Assembly: GCA_905221605.1 (NCBI GenBank) | Contig: CAJNDS010002594.1 | Coordinates: 247,501-311,500 of the forward strand | Direction: 5' to 3' | From: Symbiodinium natans | Taxonomy: Eukaryota > Sar > Dinophyceae > Suessiales > Symbiodiniaceae | Length of the DNA: 64,000 nucleotides | In this document: positions 37,569 through 48,764 of the stretch, in pieces | Numbering within the stretch: position 1 is the stretch's first letter | How the letters are laid out: each line of letters starts with the position of its first letter | Translations under genes and position numbers: made by a program | The notes under the pieces: model-generated | What the model saw: the letters and a program-made list of their open reading frames with translations, nothing else | Databases searched by the model: none | Told to the model about the DNA's origin: nothing

Positions 37569-39897
37569 AGACCCCTGGTCTTCGTCCATGGCTTTCCAGA
37601 CATGTGGACCTCTTGGGAAGGTCGGAAGTATTCGGAAGTTGTGTCTCCGCTTTGTGTTGGCGCTCCTATGCCGTGAAACATGGCAGCAGCAAAATCAGTT
37701 GCCAGGTCAGATGCAATTCTTCGCCTCCCTTGGGCATCCAGTCATGGCGATTTCACTGCGTGGGAGTGGCTTGAGTGACAAGCCGTCAGATCCAGAGATG
37801 TATGACCTGGAGACCTGTCTCGTTGCTGACATGCGAGCTGGGCTCGATTATGTGCCTTAGTTGCAGAAGGAGCTTTTTTGAGTACAAGGCCAGGGCGTGA
37901 GGCGTGAGCGGCTTAGGTTAGGGAAATGTGTGGCCAGAAGCCCGTGTTGGTGGCCCACGGTGTCGGTGCACTGATTGGCTGGCGACTTCTTACTTTGACT
38001 GCAGATGCTCCTGCAGTGGCTGGTTTTGTGTCGCTCTCCATGCCGCCGTTGGAAGCTTGCGCACGTGGATTGCGCAGCCTTTCGCAGCTCTACAACTGGC
38101 TTTACATCCTCGCCTTCAGCATGCCCATTGTACCAGAAGCACTGCTAACCTTCCAGTGCCTCACTTGAGTTATTATACGGTAATACACGTTTTGCCGCAG
38201 TGCATTGAAGAATATTGCAGGGTTGTTTACGGTGGTTTTTCTTTTGGAGTCTCCGAGAAAGGAATGCCTTCCTTGGAGCCGTGTTGTTGAACGACTTGGA
38301 GCACCTCGGAACTGACATTCGGGGACATGCTTTGGTTTGGAGATGTTTGGAACGTGAACTCAGATTTTGGAGATTCGCTTCCAAGTTGAGGCGAGCGCAG
38401 GTCAGACCTGAACTCCTTCACCTTTCGCGTGCCAATCTTTTACAACCACAAGCAGCAAGAGGACATCTGAACTACTACAGAATGTGCCTTGATGTCTCAT
38501 TGTGTCGTCCTATCGGCCCTTCCTCAGAATTCGAGTTCTGGTTATGTTCCTGAGTGTTCTTGATGTTCTTGGCAGGTTAGTACGGAAGATGACGCGTTCA
38601 GTCCTTCGAGACAAAGCAGACACATACTGGAGTGGGCTTTTGCGAGGCCGCTCCGAGCACCAGGAGGAGTGATGGGCTGCAAACAATACAGTATTTACGG
38701 AATTGGAGACCCATCGGTTGTTCGACGGTCGTCTTCAAATGCAAGTGTCGCAGGAAGCACTAAGCGGTACACGCTCGAATCAGTGCTACTCTACCATTCA
38801 CGCCGTATTGATAGAACAGGAAGTGGTGCTCGTTGCTTCTTGACTCATCAAGGGTGTTGGCCTTCGATCCTCAGCTCCCAAAACACAATGGCCTCACTAG
38901 CGAGAGGCTTTACTTGCCGGAGGATGGCCAACCCCCCTTTCGTCACAGGAACGCATATTCCCTAGGAGCGCACGAAGACCCGCCGGTCCCGACAGATCCC
39001 TCTGCACATTCGATCCCCACTTCTCATATCGACTTGGACGTGCCTGGCCTTTGCCAGCGGTATGGCATCGCATGATCCACACTTCCTGCCTGGTGGACGA
39101 AGACATTTTTGTGCGGTTAGCATGCGGACGGGGTAGGAGCGGGGTTTGGTGGCAAGTGTTCCGGCTGGCTTTCGCCATTGGCGAGGGATGTCGATGCAGG
39201 GAGACTGGAAGGAAAGAGAAGAAAGAGATTGTGATTTTTTGTGACGAATTTAAGCTTAACTGTGCACACACCCTCGGGCCAGGGTCGGCGAATCAAGAGT
39301 TCAAAGAGCAAAAAGGATGTTGCTTCGCGTTTTACAAGAGGTCTGGCGTGAAGAAAGCAGGAAGTCGCAGAATTGCTGAGTTGTGCACTTCACGCCTGTC
39401 GAGCCCTGCAGAAGTAGCACAAGTCAAACTGCGTGACCGTCCTGGAGCCCGAGTGCACGGATTTCTGGGGGAAAGCGTGAGCGACAAAAAGCGCACTCTC
39501 CAGTAGTCGCCATACGGGCAGAACACGAATGTGCTGGATGTGCCGGCCATGTACGGTTCACATTTCACATATGACAGAGGCTGTGGCACGTGAAACAAGA
39601 AAACAACCCCCCCCCCCCCTTCCTGTTTCAGGCAGGCAACACTTTTTCAAGTGTAGGCTCGTCGTCGTGTTCTTCCTCCCTGCGCAGGTTTTGGGCTCCC
39701 ATCGCAAGCTGAAGTTACCGGTTCTGATCCTGAAAGGGTCCCACGACCACATCTGCAAAGAAGGCCTTTTTGTCGACCTTGCCACCTACCTAGACAAGTA
39801 CCGCCTGGTGGTCATTGAGCCTTGCTCTCATCGAGTGCATCTGGATGCAATGGCAGAGGTGAACACGGAGATCAGCCAATGGCTGCTGTGTCTTTAA
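37569..39897 (+). CDS. Alpha/beta hydrolase, epoxide-hydrolase-like, probably catalytically inactive (partial model)
   Basis: Exons join in phase. 37569-37620 gives RPLVFVHGFPDMWTSWE, the oxyanion-hole HGFP motif. 37706-37851 continues GQMQFFASLGHP...RGSGLSDKPSD. 37938 to about 38148 gives KPVLVAHGVGALIGWRLL. 38576-38692 gives ILEWAFARPLRAPGGVMG, typical of the cap region. 39688-39897 gives LPVLILKGSHDHICKEG (acid Asp of the triad) and CSHRVHLDAMAEVN (His), ending in TAA. Family members hydrolyse epoxides or related substrates with an Asp nucleophile in an HDWGG-type elbow. Here the elbow reads AHGVGA, so Gly replaces the nucleophile. It may be a pseudoenzyme, or the window copy may be damaged. 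The first exon(s) with the start codon and one or more exons between 38150 and 39688 are not resolved. Confidence 0.75.
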
Positions 39898-41075
39898 GCT
39901 GCGATTAGCATTGATTGCCTTTCTGGCTGTCATCACTGGGACAAGGAAGCATAGTCATACTTTTCCAGGACAAGGGCCTCAAAGGGCCTCAAGTACTCAG
40001 GGACTGTCGGTACTTGGACCCTTGGGCAGTCTTTCCTTAATTTGCGGCTTCTTGTCGGCAATGAGCAACATTGTCGGGCGGAGAAGTCGGGTCAGGCCTA
40101 GAATAAGCTGACATTGTTGTGAGATTCTGAGGCAGAATCTAAGGCTTGACTTGCGCACATGGGCTACCTTGAGCCCTAAACTTAAATCCTAAATTTCATG
40201 CTGCCAGGTTTGGGCAGCCTGACTTCGTCTGGGAAGGCCTAACTGCATTCATGCGCCGGAGACGGTTGAGATTGATCAAGCTGTCTGCTTGACCCCCGAA
40301 TTGCCAAAGAGCAAGGGTGACAAAAGACAAATGCTTTGTGGCTCCGATGCTGTTCCTGGACCCCTAGTTGTGTTGCATACCAAGATGCCAGAGCTTGCCC
40401 AGACCGTGCCCATGTTTTGTTTGTAGTGGTGCTTGGTGCCTCTGCGCTTAGACTGTAAAGCTTGTGAACCGCCACCACGTCTGACGTCATTAGCAGCAAC
40501 ATAATGTCCGAAGTATTGTTTGTAAGGTTGATCGGTGCTGCAGATTTGAATGATGCAGACGTAGCTCTTGGCCAGGCTTTGTTGAGATGGCTTCGCACGT
40601 GGTGTCTAGAAGTGTAGCAACCACGCATGTCCGACTCTCCTCAGCGTGGGGTTTCTTTGGCAGTAATTTCTGACTCATGTGATGTTCTGATACTACATTG
40701 ACATGAAGATACGCGGAACAGATCTGGAGCGGCTTCAGGCAGCTGTCTATGCCACCAGCATCAGCCGAATTCAGCGTTGAATTCGGCGTTGGTATGTCGA
40801 TTCATTTCACGGACCACCTGCCGGGTCTCATCGGGTTACCAGCAGTTTGCAGAGAAGCACAGCAGCAGCACAGCGAATGAATTGAACGATGAGGTACCGG
40901 CAGGGGGCCTACAATATCCGGTGAAAAGGGACGCTTGCAAGCCAGCCTGAAGATCATGAAGATCTATGCGCACTGAGCCCGTCGTGCCTGTCGTGAACCC
41001 GTGATCTGAGGCTTCCAGGCGCTTGGCAGGAGGTGCGGCTACTGGAGGTGGGGATTGTTCTATATTGTTCCGTTT

Positions 41076-41150
41076 GCTTGAACATGTTTTTTGAACATGT
41101 TTTTTGAACATGTTTTTTGAACATGCTTTTGAACATGCTTTTGAGCACTG
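41076..41150. repeat. Tandem TTGAACATGTTTTTT minisatellite
   Basis: About five copies of a 13-15-base unit centred on the self-complementary octamer AACATGTT, with later copies changed to AACATGCTTTT. It gives a row of small palindromes. Confidence 0.85.
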
Positions 41151-41187
41151 TCAGTGGGAGGGTTCTCGCATGTTTTCAAACAGGCTG

Positions 41188-41256
41188 GTGGCGCGGGTGG
41201 CGCCGGTGGCGCCGGTTGTGCCGGTGGCGCCGGTAGCGCCGGTGGTGCTGCGTACC
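41188..41256. repeat. GGTGGCGCC nonamer minisatellite
   Basis: About seven tandem copies of a 9-base GC-rich unit. One plus frame would encode Gly-Gly-Ala repeats, but no flanking coding evidence was found. Confidence 0.8.
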
Positions 41257-41826
41257 TGGGCGCAGCCTTTGGTACTGCGCTACTCGGCAAAGCACAGCTT
41301 CAGGGAAGAGGCTTTGCTAAACATAGTCGTCATGCGCTTAGACAGGAGCCCTTTCATTCATATTCTGACTCTTTCGGGACGCATCAGCAGAGTTTGGTCG
41401 CAGCCATGTCTTGTAAGCTTCATTTGCAGGGTGCCTGGAGCCGGGACCGTTCTTGGATCACGCGATGTGCCTCGAGCTGTCAAGGTTATGGCTTTGGGTT
41501 TCCCTGCATGCTCCTGCAACTTTCAGTTCTGGAACGACGCTGGAATGACCATGAAACCCTCTTTGCGGTCGGGACTGCCTCAGTCAGTCAATCTAGCATC
41601 TAGCGGGGTCTGTCGCCCATAGTCTCCCAAAGCAGACTAGGACTTAGGTATGGGGGTTATGGGGGCAGGGTGGAGGGTTCGCTGTATCTTTTCTCAGGAG
41701 GCAAAATCGGGTAGGAACAACGAGAACAACAAGAAGAGGAACGTCAGCAAGGACAGCAACAAGAGAAACAACAATTACGACACCAACAGGAGCAACAACA
41801 GCACCAACAGATACACATACAATCGG

Positions 41827-42665
<839 letters not shown>

Positions 42666-42689
42666 CTTTTTGTTTTAGTGCTCCACATA

Positions 42690-42858
42690 TTCATGTAGTT
42701 GGAGCTCTGCTGGAGAAGGACATGCTCAAGCAAGAGGTAGTGGATGAGCCCGTAAGTGATGAGGTAGAAGGGTCGCGAATGAAGGTTTATATGACGTATC
42801 ATATAGGGTTTAGGGTCTTCTGCAAACTGTGCTCATCACGCTCCGATGCTCCATAATT
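42690..42858 (+). CDS. Possible exon fragment, weak
   Basis: One plus frame stays open from about 42690 to the stop at 42856-42858 and contains LLEKDMLKQEVVDEP followed directly by GTAAGT, a good donor, at about 42752. The phrase loosely recalls alveolin-type E/K/V sequence. If real, it shows that the inner contig contains ordinary dinoflagellate nuclear sequence. It may equally be chance. Confidence 0.2.
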
Positions 42859-43165
42859 CACACTCTGATGCTCCGCAGTTGATGCTCACCCAATTCTGCT
42901 CATCACGCTCAGATGCTCTGCAAGTCATGCTCTGATGCTCCACCACTCATGCTCGACCAAGCTTGCTCACCACGCTCAGAAGCTCTACAATTCATGCTCT
43001 GATGCTCCACAAGTCATGCTCGCACAACTCTGCTCAGCACGTTCAGATGCTCCACGATTCATGGTCTGATGCTACACACTTCATGCTCCCGCAACTCTGC
43101 TCATCGCGCTCCGATGCTGCACAGTGCATGCTCATATGCTCTAACACTCATGTTCCGAACCTTCT
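42831..43165. repeat. 67-bp tandem repeat, about five copies
   Basis: The phrase GCTCATCACG and its variants GCTCACCACG, GCTCAGCACG and GCTCATCGCG start at 42831, 42898, 42965, 43032 and 43099, exactly 67 bases apart each time. ATGCTC hexamers recur inside each unit. As 67 is not a multiple of three, the array is not coding. It begins 15 bases after a TAGGGTTTAGGGT stretch and ends about 550 bases from the last frame of the giant element. Confidence 0.85.
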
Positions 43166-43710
43166 CCATGCTTTCGTCCATCATCATGCTCGACATGTTC
43201 CATCACCATGCTAAAATGACATGCTCACGCAATTCTGCTCAGCTGCTATTCACAACACACAAGCTGAAAGCATCACGATCCACTCAAGCTTGATGGGCTC
43301 GAGGTCTTCTGGGGTTTGGGGTGTGTCATGCTCACGGCATCAAGAATTCACCCACATGCCAAGCAAAATACGAAATCCAGGTTGAAAACTGCGTTGTGGT
43401 TGAGGTAGTTGAACAACAGCGAGGACGGAACCAATGCACAGCTTGCATTACAGGATGTCTAAGACGATCACGCAGGTACACAGTTGGACGTCTCCAACTG
43501 CTTCACCACGAACCATGGGCGTCTTTGTTAGCAGGAGACCCATGGCCGTGCTCCTGCCCCCTGCTGAACATCATGTGCAAAAAACTTGTTAGATCGCAAA
43601 TTCGTGCTTCTTTTCGCTCTCGTATGCAGTGCTTGTTGACGTTCCCGCATGTACAGCGGTGTGCCACACACACCCCTTTCGGGGCGACAAATGGATTGAG
43701 AGCATGGAAT

Positions 43711-44082
43711 TCACACGTAGAGGTAGTCCAAGTCCACGAACTTTTCAGCTCTTTGTTTGGCTTGTTTGTGCGGTGCCGTGATCAGGTGGATTTCCCATTG
43801 TCGCACTGTTCTGGAAGCAATCCTGCAAATTGGACAGGCGAGATATCTGTCCTCCTTTGGGTGGCATTTCATCTTCTTGACCTTCCCGTACTTGTGATGC
43901 TTCCGATGTCGATTGGGATTTGGACACGATCTGCTTCTGGGTGTATGGTAATCATCTCGTTTCTGGTACTTCAGGAGCATGTCTTGCACCCGCTTGGTGC
44001 TCTCCTCGTGACTCATCACATACTCGAAGTCCGCCCTGGTCTGGATGTAGCGGGAGTGGTACATGATCTCGTGGCTGGTCAT
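43711..44082 (-). CDS. Small C2H2 zinc-finger protein, last gene of the element (123 aa)
   Basis: Starts at ATG (44080-44082). Residues 83-105 form C83-x2-C86-x12-H99-x5-H105, the spacing of U1/matrin-type C2H2 fingers that bind RNA or DNA. It is preceded by a basic segment rich in H, K and R (about residues 45-72, e.g. NRHRKHHKYGKVKK). Its position at the 3' end of a reverse-transcriptase-bearing array suggests a nucleic-acid-binding role, which is inference. The upstream gene ends 418 bases away. Confidence 0.6.
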   Translation of the reverse strand: MTSHEIMYHSRYIQTRADFEYVMSHEESTKRVQDMLLKYQKRDDYHTPRSRSCPNPNRHRKHHKYGKVKKMKCHPKEDRYLACPICRIASRTVRQWEIHLITAPHKQAKQRAEKFVDLDYLYV

Positions 44083-44500
44083 GGGATCGTGTTGCCGATG
44101 TTAAGAAGGCACGGGTAGCAAGGTGATGGGAACAGCTACTCTTTATGCAAAGCAGCTGCACATGACGATCACAAGGCAGCAGATCAAAGAGAATGTTGCA
44201 TCGACTTACGGCTCCAGTCTCTTTCGCTCAACAAATGGTTCGGACACACTAGGATGACATTGCACAGACACTTGACGCTCAGCATTGACGCTTGTTCTGT
44301 TGTTCATCTGGTCGTGGAATAACCCTGTGTGAAACTGCGCCGAACACTGATTGTCACACGTTTTGGCGCAATTGCACACTCTCTCAAAACTGAAAGATGC
44401 TCTGCATGCGTTAAGGCCTGCGTCGGTGGTGCATCTAAGCCGCATGTTCCTACTCAGCGCCCATAAGGTCTGATGTCAGTGGGGGATGGGGTTGAGGATA

Positions 44501-45055
44501 TTACGGTCTGCACGTCGAGCATGGTTTGAACAACATCTCAACCTCTGCCTTCTGGTAGGGCTTGACGTCTTGCTCGGCTGAATTGATTATCTTACCGCAT
44601 CCTTTGCGATGATAGATGGTGCTCTTCTTGGTGACAAACACTACGTTGGGGTCCACTTCGTTGTTGAGGTTTGGGTGAGTGCGAGTGGACATCTTGGGTT
44701 TCGGGTCGAGGTCGATGGGTTTGTCACCATGGCAAAGAGGAGCGAAACCCTTGTAGTCGAGGAAGCGGGTGTTGGATGCCGATGCCGAGCCTGGGGTAGT
44801 GGCGCGTGTGGAGTCTGGATTGCCTTCTGTTTTGACCTTCTTGGACGCAGGGGGATCACGTTGCTCTTCAGGCTCTCCGAGGGGTCTGTGGCCGTGTTGG
44901 AGCCTTTGAACGTCGTTGAACATGATGGCGTTGGTGATGTGTTGTGCGGCTAGAGCTTTGTCATGGTCCGGTAGCCGGAGGTAGCGTGTGGTGATGTCGT
45001 TGGGGTCCGATGCGGCCATGATGAGCCATGCCGCCATCACTTCATTGGACGCCAT
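44501..45055 (-). CDS. Protein with C-terminal Ada-like YHxxxC...CxxCxP metal-binding motif (184 aa)
   Basis: Starts at ATG (45053-45055), 24 bases after the end of the upstream 153-residue frame. The N-terminal half is helical (residues 1-60); the middle is low complexity. The C-terminus carries Y148-H149-x3-C153 and, 26 residues later, C179-x2-C182-x-P184 at the very end. This layout resembles the small zinc-binding treble-clef domain seen at the C-termini of many prokaryotic and phage proteins (Ada metal-binding type). It predicts a zinc-bound nucleic-acid or protein interaction domain. Function is otherwise unknown. The complete motif argues that the frame is under selection. Confidence 0.6.
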   Translation of the reverse strand: MASNEVMAAWLIMAASDPNDITTRYLRLPDHDKALAAQHITNAIMFNDVQRLQHGHRPLGEPEEQRDPPASKKVKTEGNPDSTRATTPGSASASNTRFLDYKGFAPLCHGDKPIDLDPKPKMSTRTHPNLNNEVDPNVVFVTKKSTIYHRKGCGKIINSAEQDVKPYQKAEVEMLFKPCSTCRP

Positions 45056-45079
45056 TGCGCTGTGATGAGGTCTGCGTGG

Positions 45080-45541
45080 TCACTGAGCTGTCTCGTGAAT
45101 GATCGTGACGTTCAGGTTCGCGTACTGCACGACTGGTCGGGATCTTGCATGGTCTGCAAACTGAAATGGAAGAGGCAGACAATATCGATGGCGTAGTTGG
45201 GCCCGCAAAATCTGATGGGCGAAAACGGCTCCTTTGTGTAGTCGCTGTTGGCCTGCGGCCAGGGAGTCAGCTTCCATGGGCAGGTCCTGCGTGACGCATC
45301 GGTGTATCAAAGACTCTGGGTCGTCTTGTTGTGCGAGGGAATGCTGTAGATGAGGATGGGGGGAAAGGGTAGGGTCCAAGTGCAACATCGTGCTGTTCCG
45401 TTTTGCTCGTAGTGCTTGAAGGTGAAACTTCACTTCCTCGTCTGTCATGTGCCTGAGGTCCCTGGAGATGCCCTGGTCCATGAAGATGACTCTGTATTTC
45501 TTGCCGAGCTCCGGGAGTATCAGAGGGATGATTTGATCCAT
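45080..45541 (-). CDS. Unknown protein of the element (153 aa)
   Basis: Starts at ATG (45539-45541). No family recognised. Its N-terminus (ILPELGKKYRVIFMDQGISR) has the same hydrophobic-strand-then-IFMD arrangement as the N-terminus of the adjacent upstream 449-residue protein (ILDFLTGPLHVIFMDEHELE), suggesting a shared or duplicated module. The rest is rich in H, L and Q. The 24-base spacer to the next gene is the shortest in the array, apart from overlaps. Confidence 0.5.
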   Translation of the reverse strand: MDQIIPLILPELGKKYRVIFMDQGISRDLRHMTDEEVKFHLQALRAKRNSTMLHLDPTLSPHPHLQHSLAQQDDPESLIHRCVTQDLPMEADSLAAGQQRLHKGAVFAHQILRAQLRHRYCLPLPFQFADHARSRPVVQYANLNVTIIHETAQ

Positions 45542-45871
45542 CTTGCTCTACTATGTACAGTAACTGCTTCAAAGTCTCTCACCGCATGTCACATGCTATT
45601 TGCAGCTCAACATGGGAATGCGCTTTGCAAATGTTCAACGGCATGCTGTTGCATCACTAATCCGGCCCTTGTACCGGTGTACTGGTCGTGTGAAGGATGC
45701 ATCACAGGCAAATCATGTCTCTGCTCAGTGGAATGCACACTCCGAAAGGCTGAACTGCGAACTTCTAAGTTTTCAGACTTCACAACGCACTGCAAACGAA
45801 TCTTGTCCGCATTGGTCTACGGGTCTTCCATCCAGGGGTGGGTGGAATTGGGTCTTGCGTCGTCGAAGAGA

Positions 45872-47221
45872 TCAGTCCACGGACAGGTCCGGCTCGGTGT
45901 AGCTGTTGTAGGTGGTCGTCGGGAACCGTTGAACCGGATTCCATTCTTGGCGTCTTTGCCAGAGCTCTTCTTCGTCTGAAATGGTGCCTACGTCTTCGAA
46001 GAACGTGTGGCTGGAGAGCGGATGGTTGGGCTGCCGGTGGTCGTGCTCTGCGTGCAGTAGAGATGATACTAGTCGTTTGTGTTGACGTAGCCACTCTGTC
46101 AGATTGTCACGTAGAGGTTGCATGGGGATAGCGCAGGTGGAGCCGTTGAAGTCTAGGATGGTGTAGTCCGGGCCGAAGATTTCTCTTGTGAAGCGCCATT
46201 CTGCGTGTCTGGGGCTGAAAAACTTGAGGACGTGTATCATCATGTGGATGTCGGCGCGTGAGAAGATATTGTTCTGCAAACAGGACTCGTTGTTCCTGGT
46301 TTGCCATTCCTGTAATTTGGTGTTGACGTAGAGGATGAGCTTGTGCACCCCGAGGATTTCAGGAGGGAGGTACTGCTGGTACTCCTCAACCGTGTGCTGT
46401 CGGGTGATCGCCAAGATCGCATTCCACTCCATGTCATCTTGAAGTTGGCGTTCTAGGTGCGAGGGGCGTGGGTTGGCTTTCTGGATGAAGATGACGCGTC
46501 CATCATGTAGCGGTTTCGTGGTGGGAGCTGGCAGGTCTTCTAGGAACAACTTGTCACCAATCTGGAAACCTTTTCTGGCCATTGTGGCTATGCGGACCGT
46601 GGTCTCGTACCACTGCGAGGCAATCAGAGCTGTGTTAGCCGATTCATACTTGGAGAAGACAATCTGGGCGATGTGGGGCAGGCACAGTGCCGCACCGGGA
46701 TGTGGGTGGTCATCTCGAAGAGGTTTTTCAACGTAGTGACCTTTGATGTGAGTCGGGATGCGGCGGATGATGCGCTGAATGTTGAGCTCATGCTTGGTTT
46801 TGTCACGTACCTCTTGGCCGAGAAATTTTGAAACCGGGGTCAGCATCTGATTTTCAGTTGGTAGTAGGCACACGAACGTGGCCGTCGTAGATGTGCTGGA
46901 GGAGATGTAGAGGTCCTGAAAGCCATGGAATATCATCATCATGTTCTTGAGCGCTTGGTAGGTGATGGCATTCCTGATATTGATGTGCCAGCCTTCGTAT
47001 GCTTTGAAGTACGACGGGTCGATGACTTTGTGTAGGGGTGCCTTCTCCGTGTAGTACGCTGGGGCCGTGTGGTACGTGTCGTCGAGGTAGTTGTACCGTT
47101 GGTAAAAGGGTTCCATGCTGTAGTGTGGATCTCTGCGCAGATGCTCCATTTCGAGTTCGTGCTCGTCCATGAAGATCACGTGGAGGGGACCGGTCAGGAA
47201 GTCCAGTATGTGGCTCCACAT
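45872..47221 (-). CDS. Unknown globular protein of the element (449 aa)
   Basis: The first in-frame ATG after an upstream TGA is at 47219-47221, so translation is taken to start there. Most of its length looks folded (regular hydrophobic spacing, many aromatic residues), with an acidic C-terminal tail (DVGTISDEEELWQ). No known family was recognised. It shares an N-terminal VIFMD-containing stretch with the following 153-residue protein. A pyrimidine tract CCCTTTCCCCAG lies 8 bases before the ATG on the coding strand and could serve as a trans-splice acceptor. Confidence 0.55.
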   Translation of the reverse strand: MWSHILDFLTGPLHVIFMDEHELEMEHLRRDPHYSMEPFYQRYNYLDDTYHTAPAYYTEKAPLHKVIDPSYFKAYEGWHINIRNAITYQALKNMMMIFHGFQDLYISSSTSTTATFVCLLPTENQMLTPVSKFLGQEVRDKTKHELNIQRIIRRIPTHIKGHYVEKPLRDDHPHPGAALCLPHIAQIVFSKYESANTALIASQWYETTVRIATMARKGFQIGDKLFLEDLPAPTTKPLHDGRVIFIQKANPRPSHLERQLQDDMEWNAILAITRQHTVEEYQQYLPPEILGVHKLILYVNTKLQEWQTRNNESCLQNNIFSRADIHMMIHVLKFFSPRHAEWRFTREIFGPDYTILDFNGSTCAIPMQPLRDNLTEWLRQHKRLVSSLLHAEHDHRQPNHPLSSHTFFEDVGTISDEEELWQRRQEWNPVQRFPTTTYNSYTEPDLSVD

Positions 47222-47514
47222 GTTGGGCTGGGGAAAGGGACGGGATCGGGTTCGTGCCAAAAAACTGTGGTCATGTTCTCATGCGTGATAGTGAAGGGAT
47301 GAGGTCTGCCATGGGCAGGGGAGAGGGGGGGGAGAAAGGGGACGGGGGAGGTGCTTAGGTCGGCATGGCTTCAACTCGCATCTTGCCAGTTAACGGCCTC
47401 TTTTGGATTCGCAAGAGGGCCTGTATGGCGCAGGTGTGTGATGCTGTGTGCAGTGGCGATCAGGAAGATCACAATGTTCTCGGCAATCACATCGTCGATT
47501 TCCACGGCATGTTT

Positions 47515-48420
47515 CTACTTCACCGCCGGGTACATCTCGTCTTCTGAGATTTGGGATCGTCGATCATCTTCTTCTTCAGGTGGTGGATGGTAGGGCATTG
47601 GTGAGTTGTGTGGGGTGTCCTTCTTGGGTTCTGAGGGTTGTGCAGTTGGATCCGGCATTGCGCTATCCTCCTCGCGTCGGTGGATCGTGTGGTCGCCCTT
47701 GTACATGAAGCTTCTCTTGGTCTCCTTGTCGTAGTGCGTGTGATACTGCCAGCCGTTCTGGTGCCATGGGTGTTTCCAGAGCAGCTGGTGCTGGTGTGAA
47801 TCTTCTTTGGCTTTTTTGCGTATCGCAGCGAGGCGAACGGCAAAGGGATGGGAATGGAGGGCTTGGGCGAAAGTGTGATATGTTGTGTCATTCCACTGGG
47901 TGTGGGCCTTCCACTCTGTGTACTTTTCCGGGTCTTCGATGGCCTCCCACGTCGTCAAAACGGGTTGGTCCGCGGGCCAGTCCGCGGCCACATAGGTGTG
48001 TGGATCGAGGTGTGCGAGGGAGATGTCCTGGAGAAGGTCCGAGGTGATGCCGTCGAACTCGGGGTGCAAGCGCGGGTCGTCCGGTTGGTACTGTTGTCGT
48101 CTTTTCTTGGTTGCTTGTGGTGGTTCGTCTTGATGAGGTAGGTGTGCGGGTTGTGGTGTGGGCATGGAGATCTTGTCGAGGTGGTAGCCGAAGTTCTTGT
48201 GCCAATCTTGCAGGTGTCCCCAGATTGAGAGCGCCTCGCTGGTGGGGATCATGATGGGCGTGAAGGGATGGGGTGAGTTGCCGATTTTGGTGAGTTGTTC
48301 AAGTAGAAGTTGGGCGGTGTACCAGCGGATGGGGATGTGGATGTCGGGGAGTTCCAAGTAATCCTGATCGTACGCGGCCTGCACTGCCTTGTTGAACGCC
48401 GTCTGGGTCAACCAACTCAT
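47515..48420 (-). CDS. Unknown protein of the element (301 aa)
   Basis: The first ATG is at 48418-48420 (MSWLTQTAFNKAV); upstream in-frame sequence has no ATG. The N-terminal about 190 residues look folded; a central WxYHTHYDKETKR segment near residue 225 faintly recalls a WW domain but lacks the second Trp; the last 60 residues are proline-rich and acidic (PPPEEEDDRRSQISEDE). A CCTTTCCCC tract lies about 15 bases upstream of the ATG on the coding strand, as in the neighbouring 449-residue gene. Function unknown. Confidence 0.5.
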   Translation of the reverse strand: MSWLTQTAFNKAVQAAYDQDYLELPDIHIPIRWYTAQLLLEQLTKIGNSPHPFTPIMIPTSEALSIWGHLQDWHKNFGYHLDKISMPTPQPAHLPHQDEPPQATKKRRQQYQPDDPRLHPEFDGITSDLLQDISLAHLDPHTYVAADWPADQPVLTTWEAIEDPEKYTEWKAHTQWNDTTYHTFAQALHSHPFAVRLAAIRKKAKEDSHQHQLLWKHPWHQNGWQYHTHYDKETKRSFMYKGDHTIHRREEDSAMPDPTAQPSEPKKDTPHNSPMPYHPPPEEEDDRRSQISEDEMYPAVK

Positions 48421-48764
48421 GAGGTGGGGCGATCGGGGAAAGGTGAATGGGTGATGGTGCGAGTGTGGTTGATCTGAAAATGGTTTGGCTTCCGCAGTGT
48501 CACGCAATCTCACTCATGCTAGTGCCTACTGTCCCTACAGGTCCTGTCAACTTTCAATCGAGTCAAAAACTCAGTGTGCGGATTGACATGGTGCATGCAC
48601 TTCAGACCTCTCCGCGGAGCAGGTTTTGTGCTTATGATGCCGGCAGACATGTTGCGCTTGCCGAATCTCCGTCCGGCAGCGCCATCTCAAGACACACTTC
48701 GTCTTAAGGGATTGCATATACCACCCTACGTCAGAGAACTCCGCTGATCTCACTATCATCATCG

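Larger units (their letters stand above)
39898..41828. other. No recognised gene; two minisatellites
   Basis: Downstream flank of the hydrolase gene. Only chance frames apart from the minisatellites at 41076-41150 and 41188-41256. Confidence 0.4.

Noticed and set aside
43374-43430. Alveolin-like phrase (EIQVENCVVVEVVEQ) on the plus strand beside the giant element
   Set aside because: Single short stretch without a convincing chain of exons; too weak to annotate.
48481-48513. Extended N-terminus of the 301-residue protein starting from GTG
   Set aside because: GTG starts are not expected in nuclear genes; the first ATG at 48420 was used instead. The same reasoning moved the 449-residue gene's start from TTG at 47260 to ATG at 47221.
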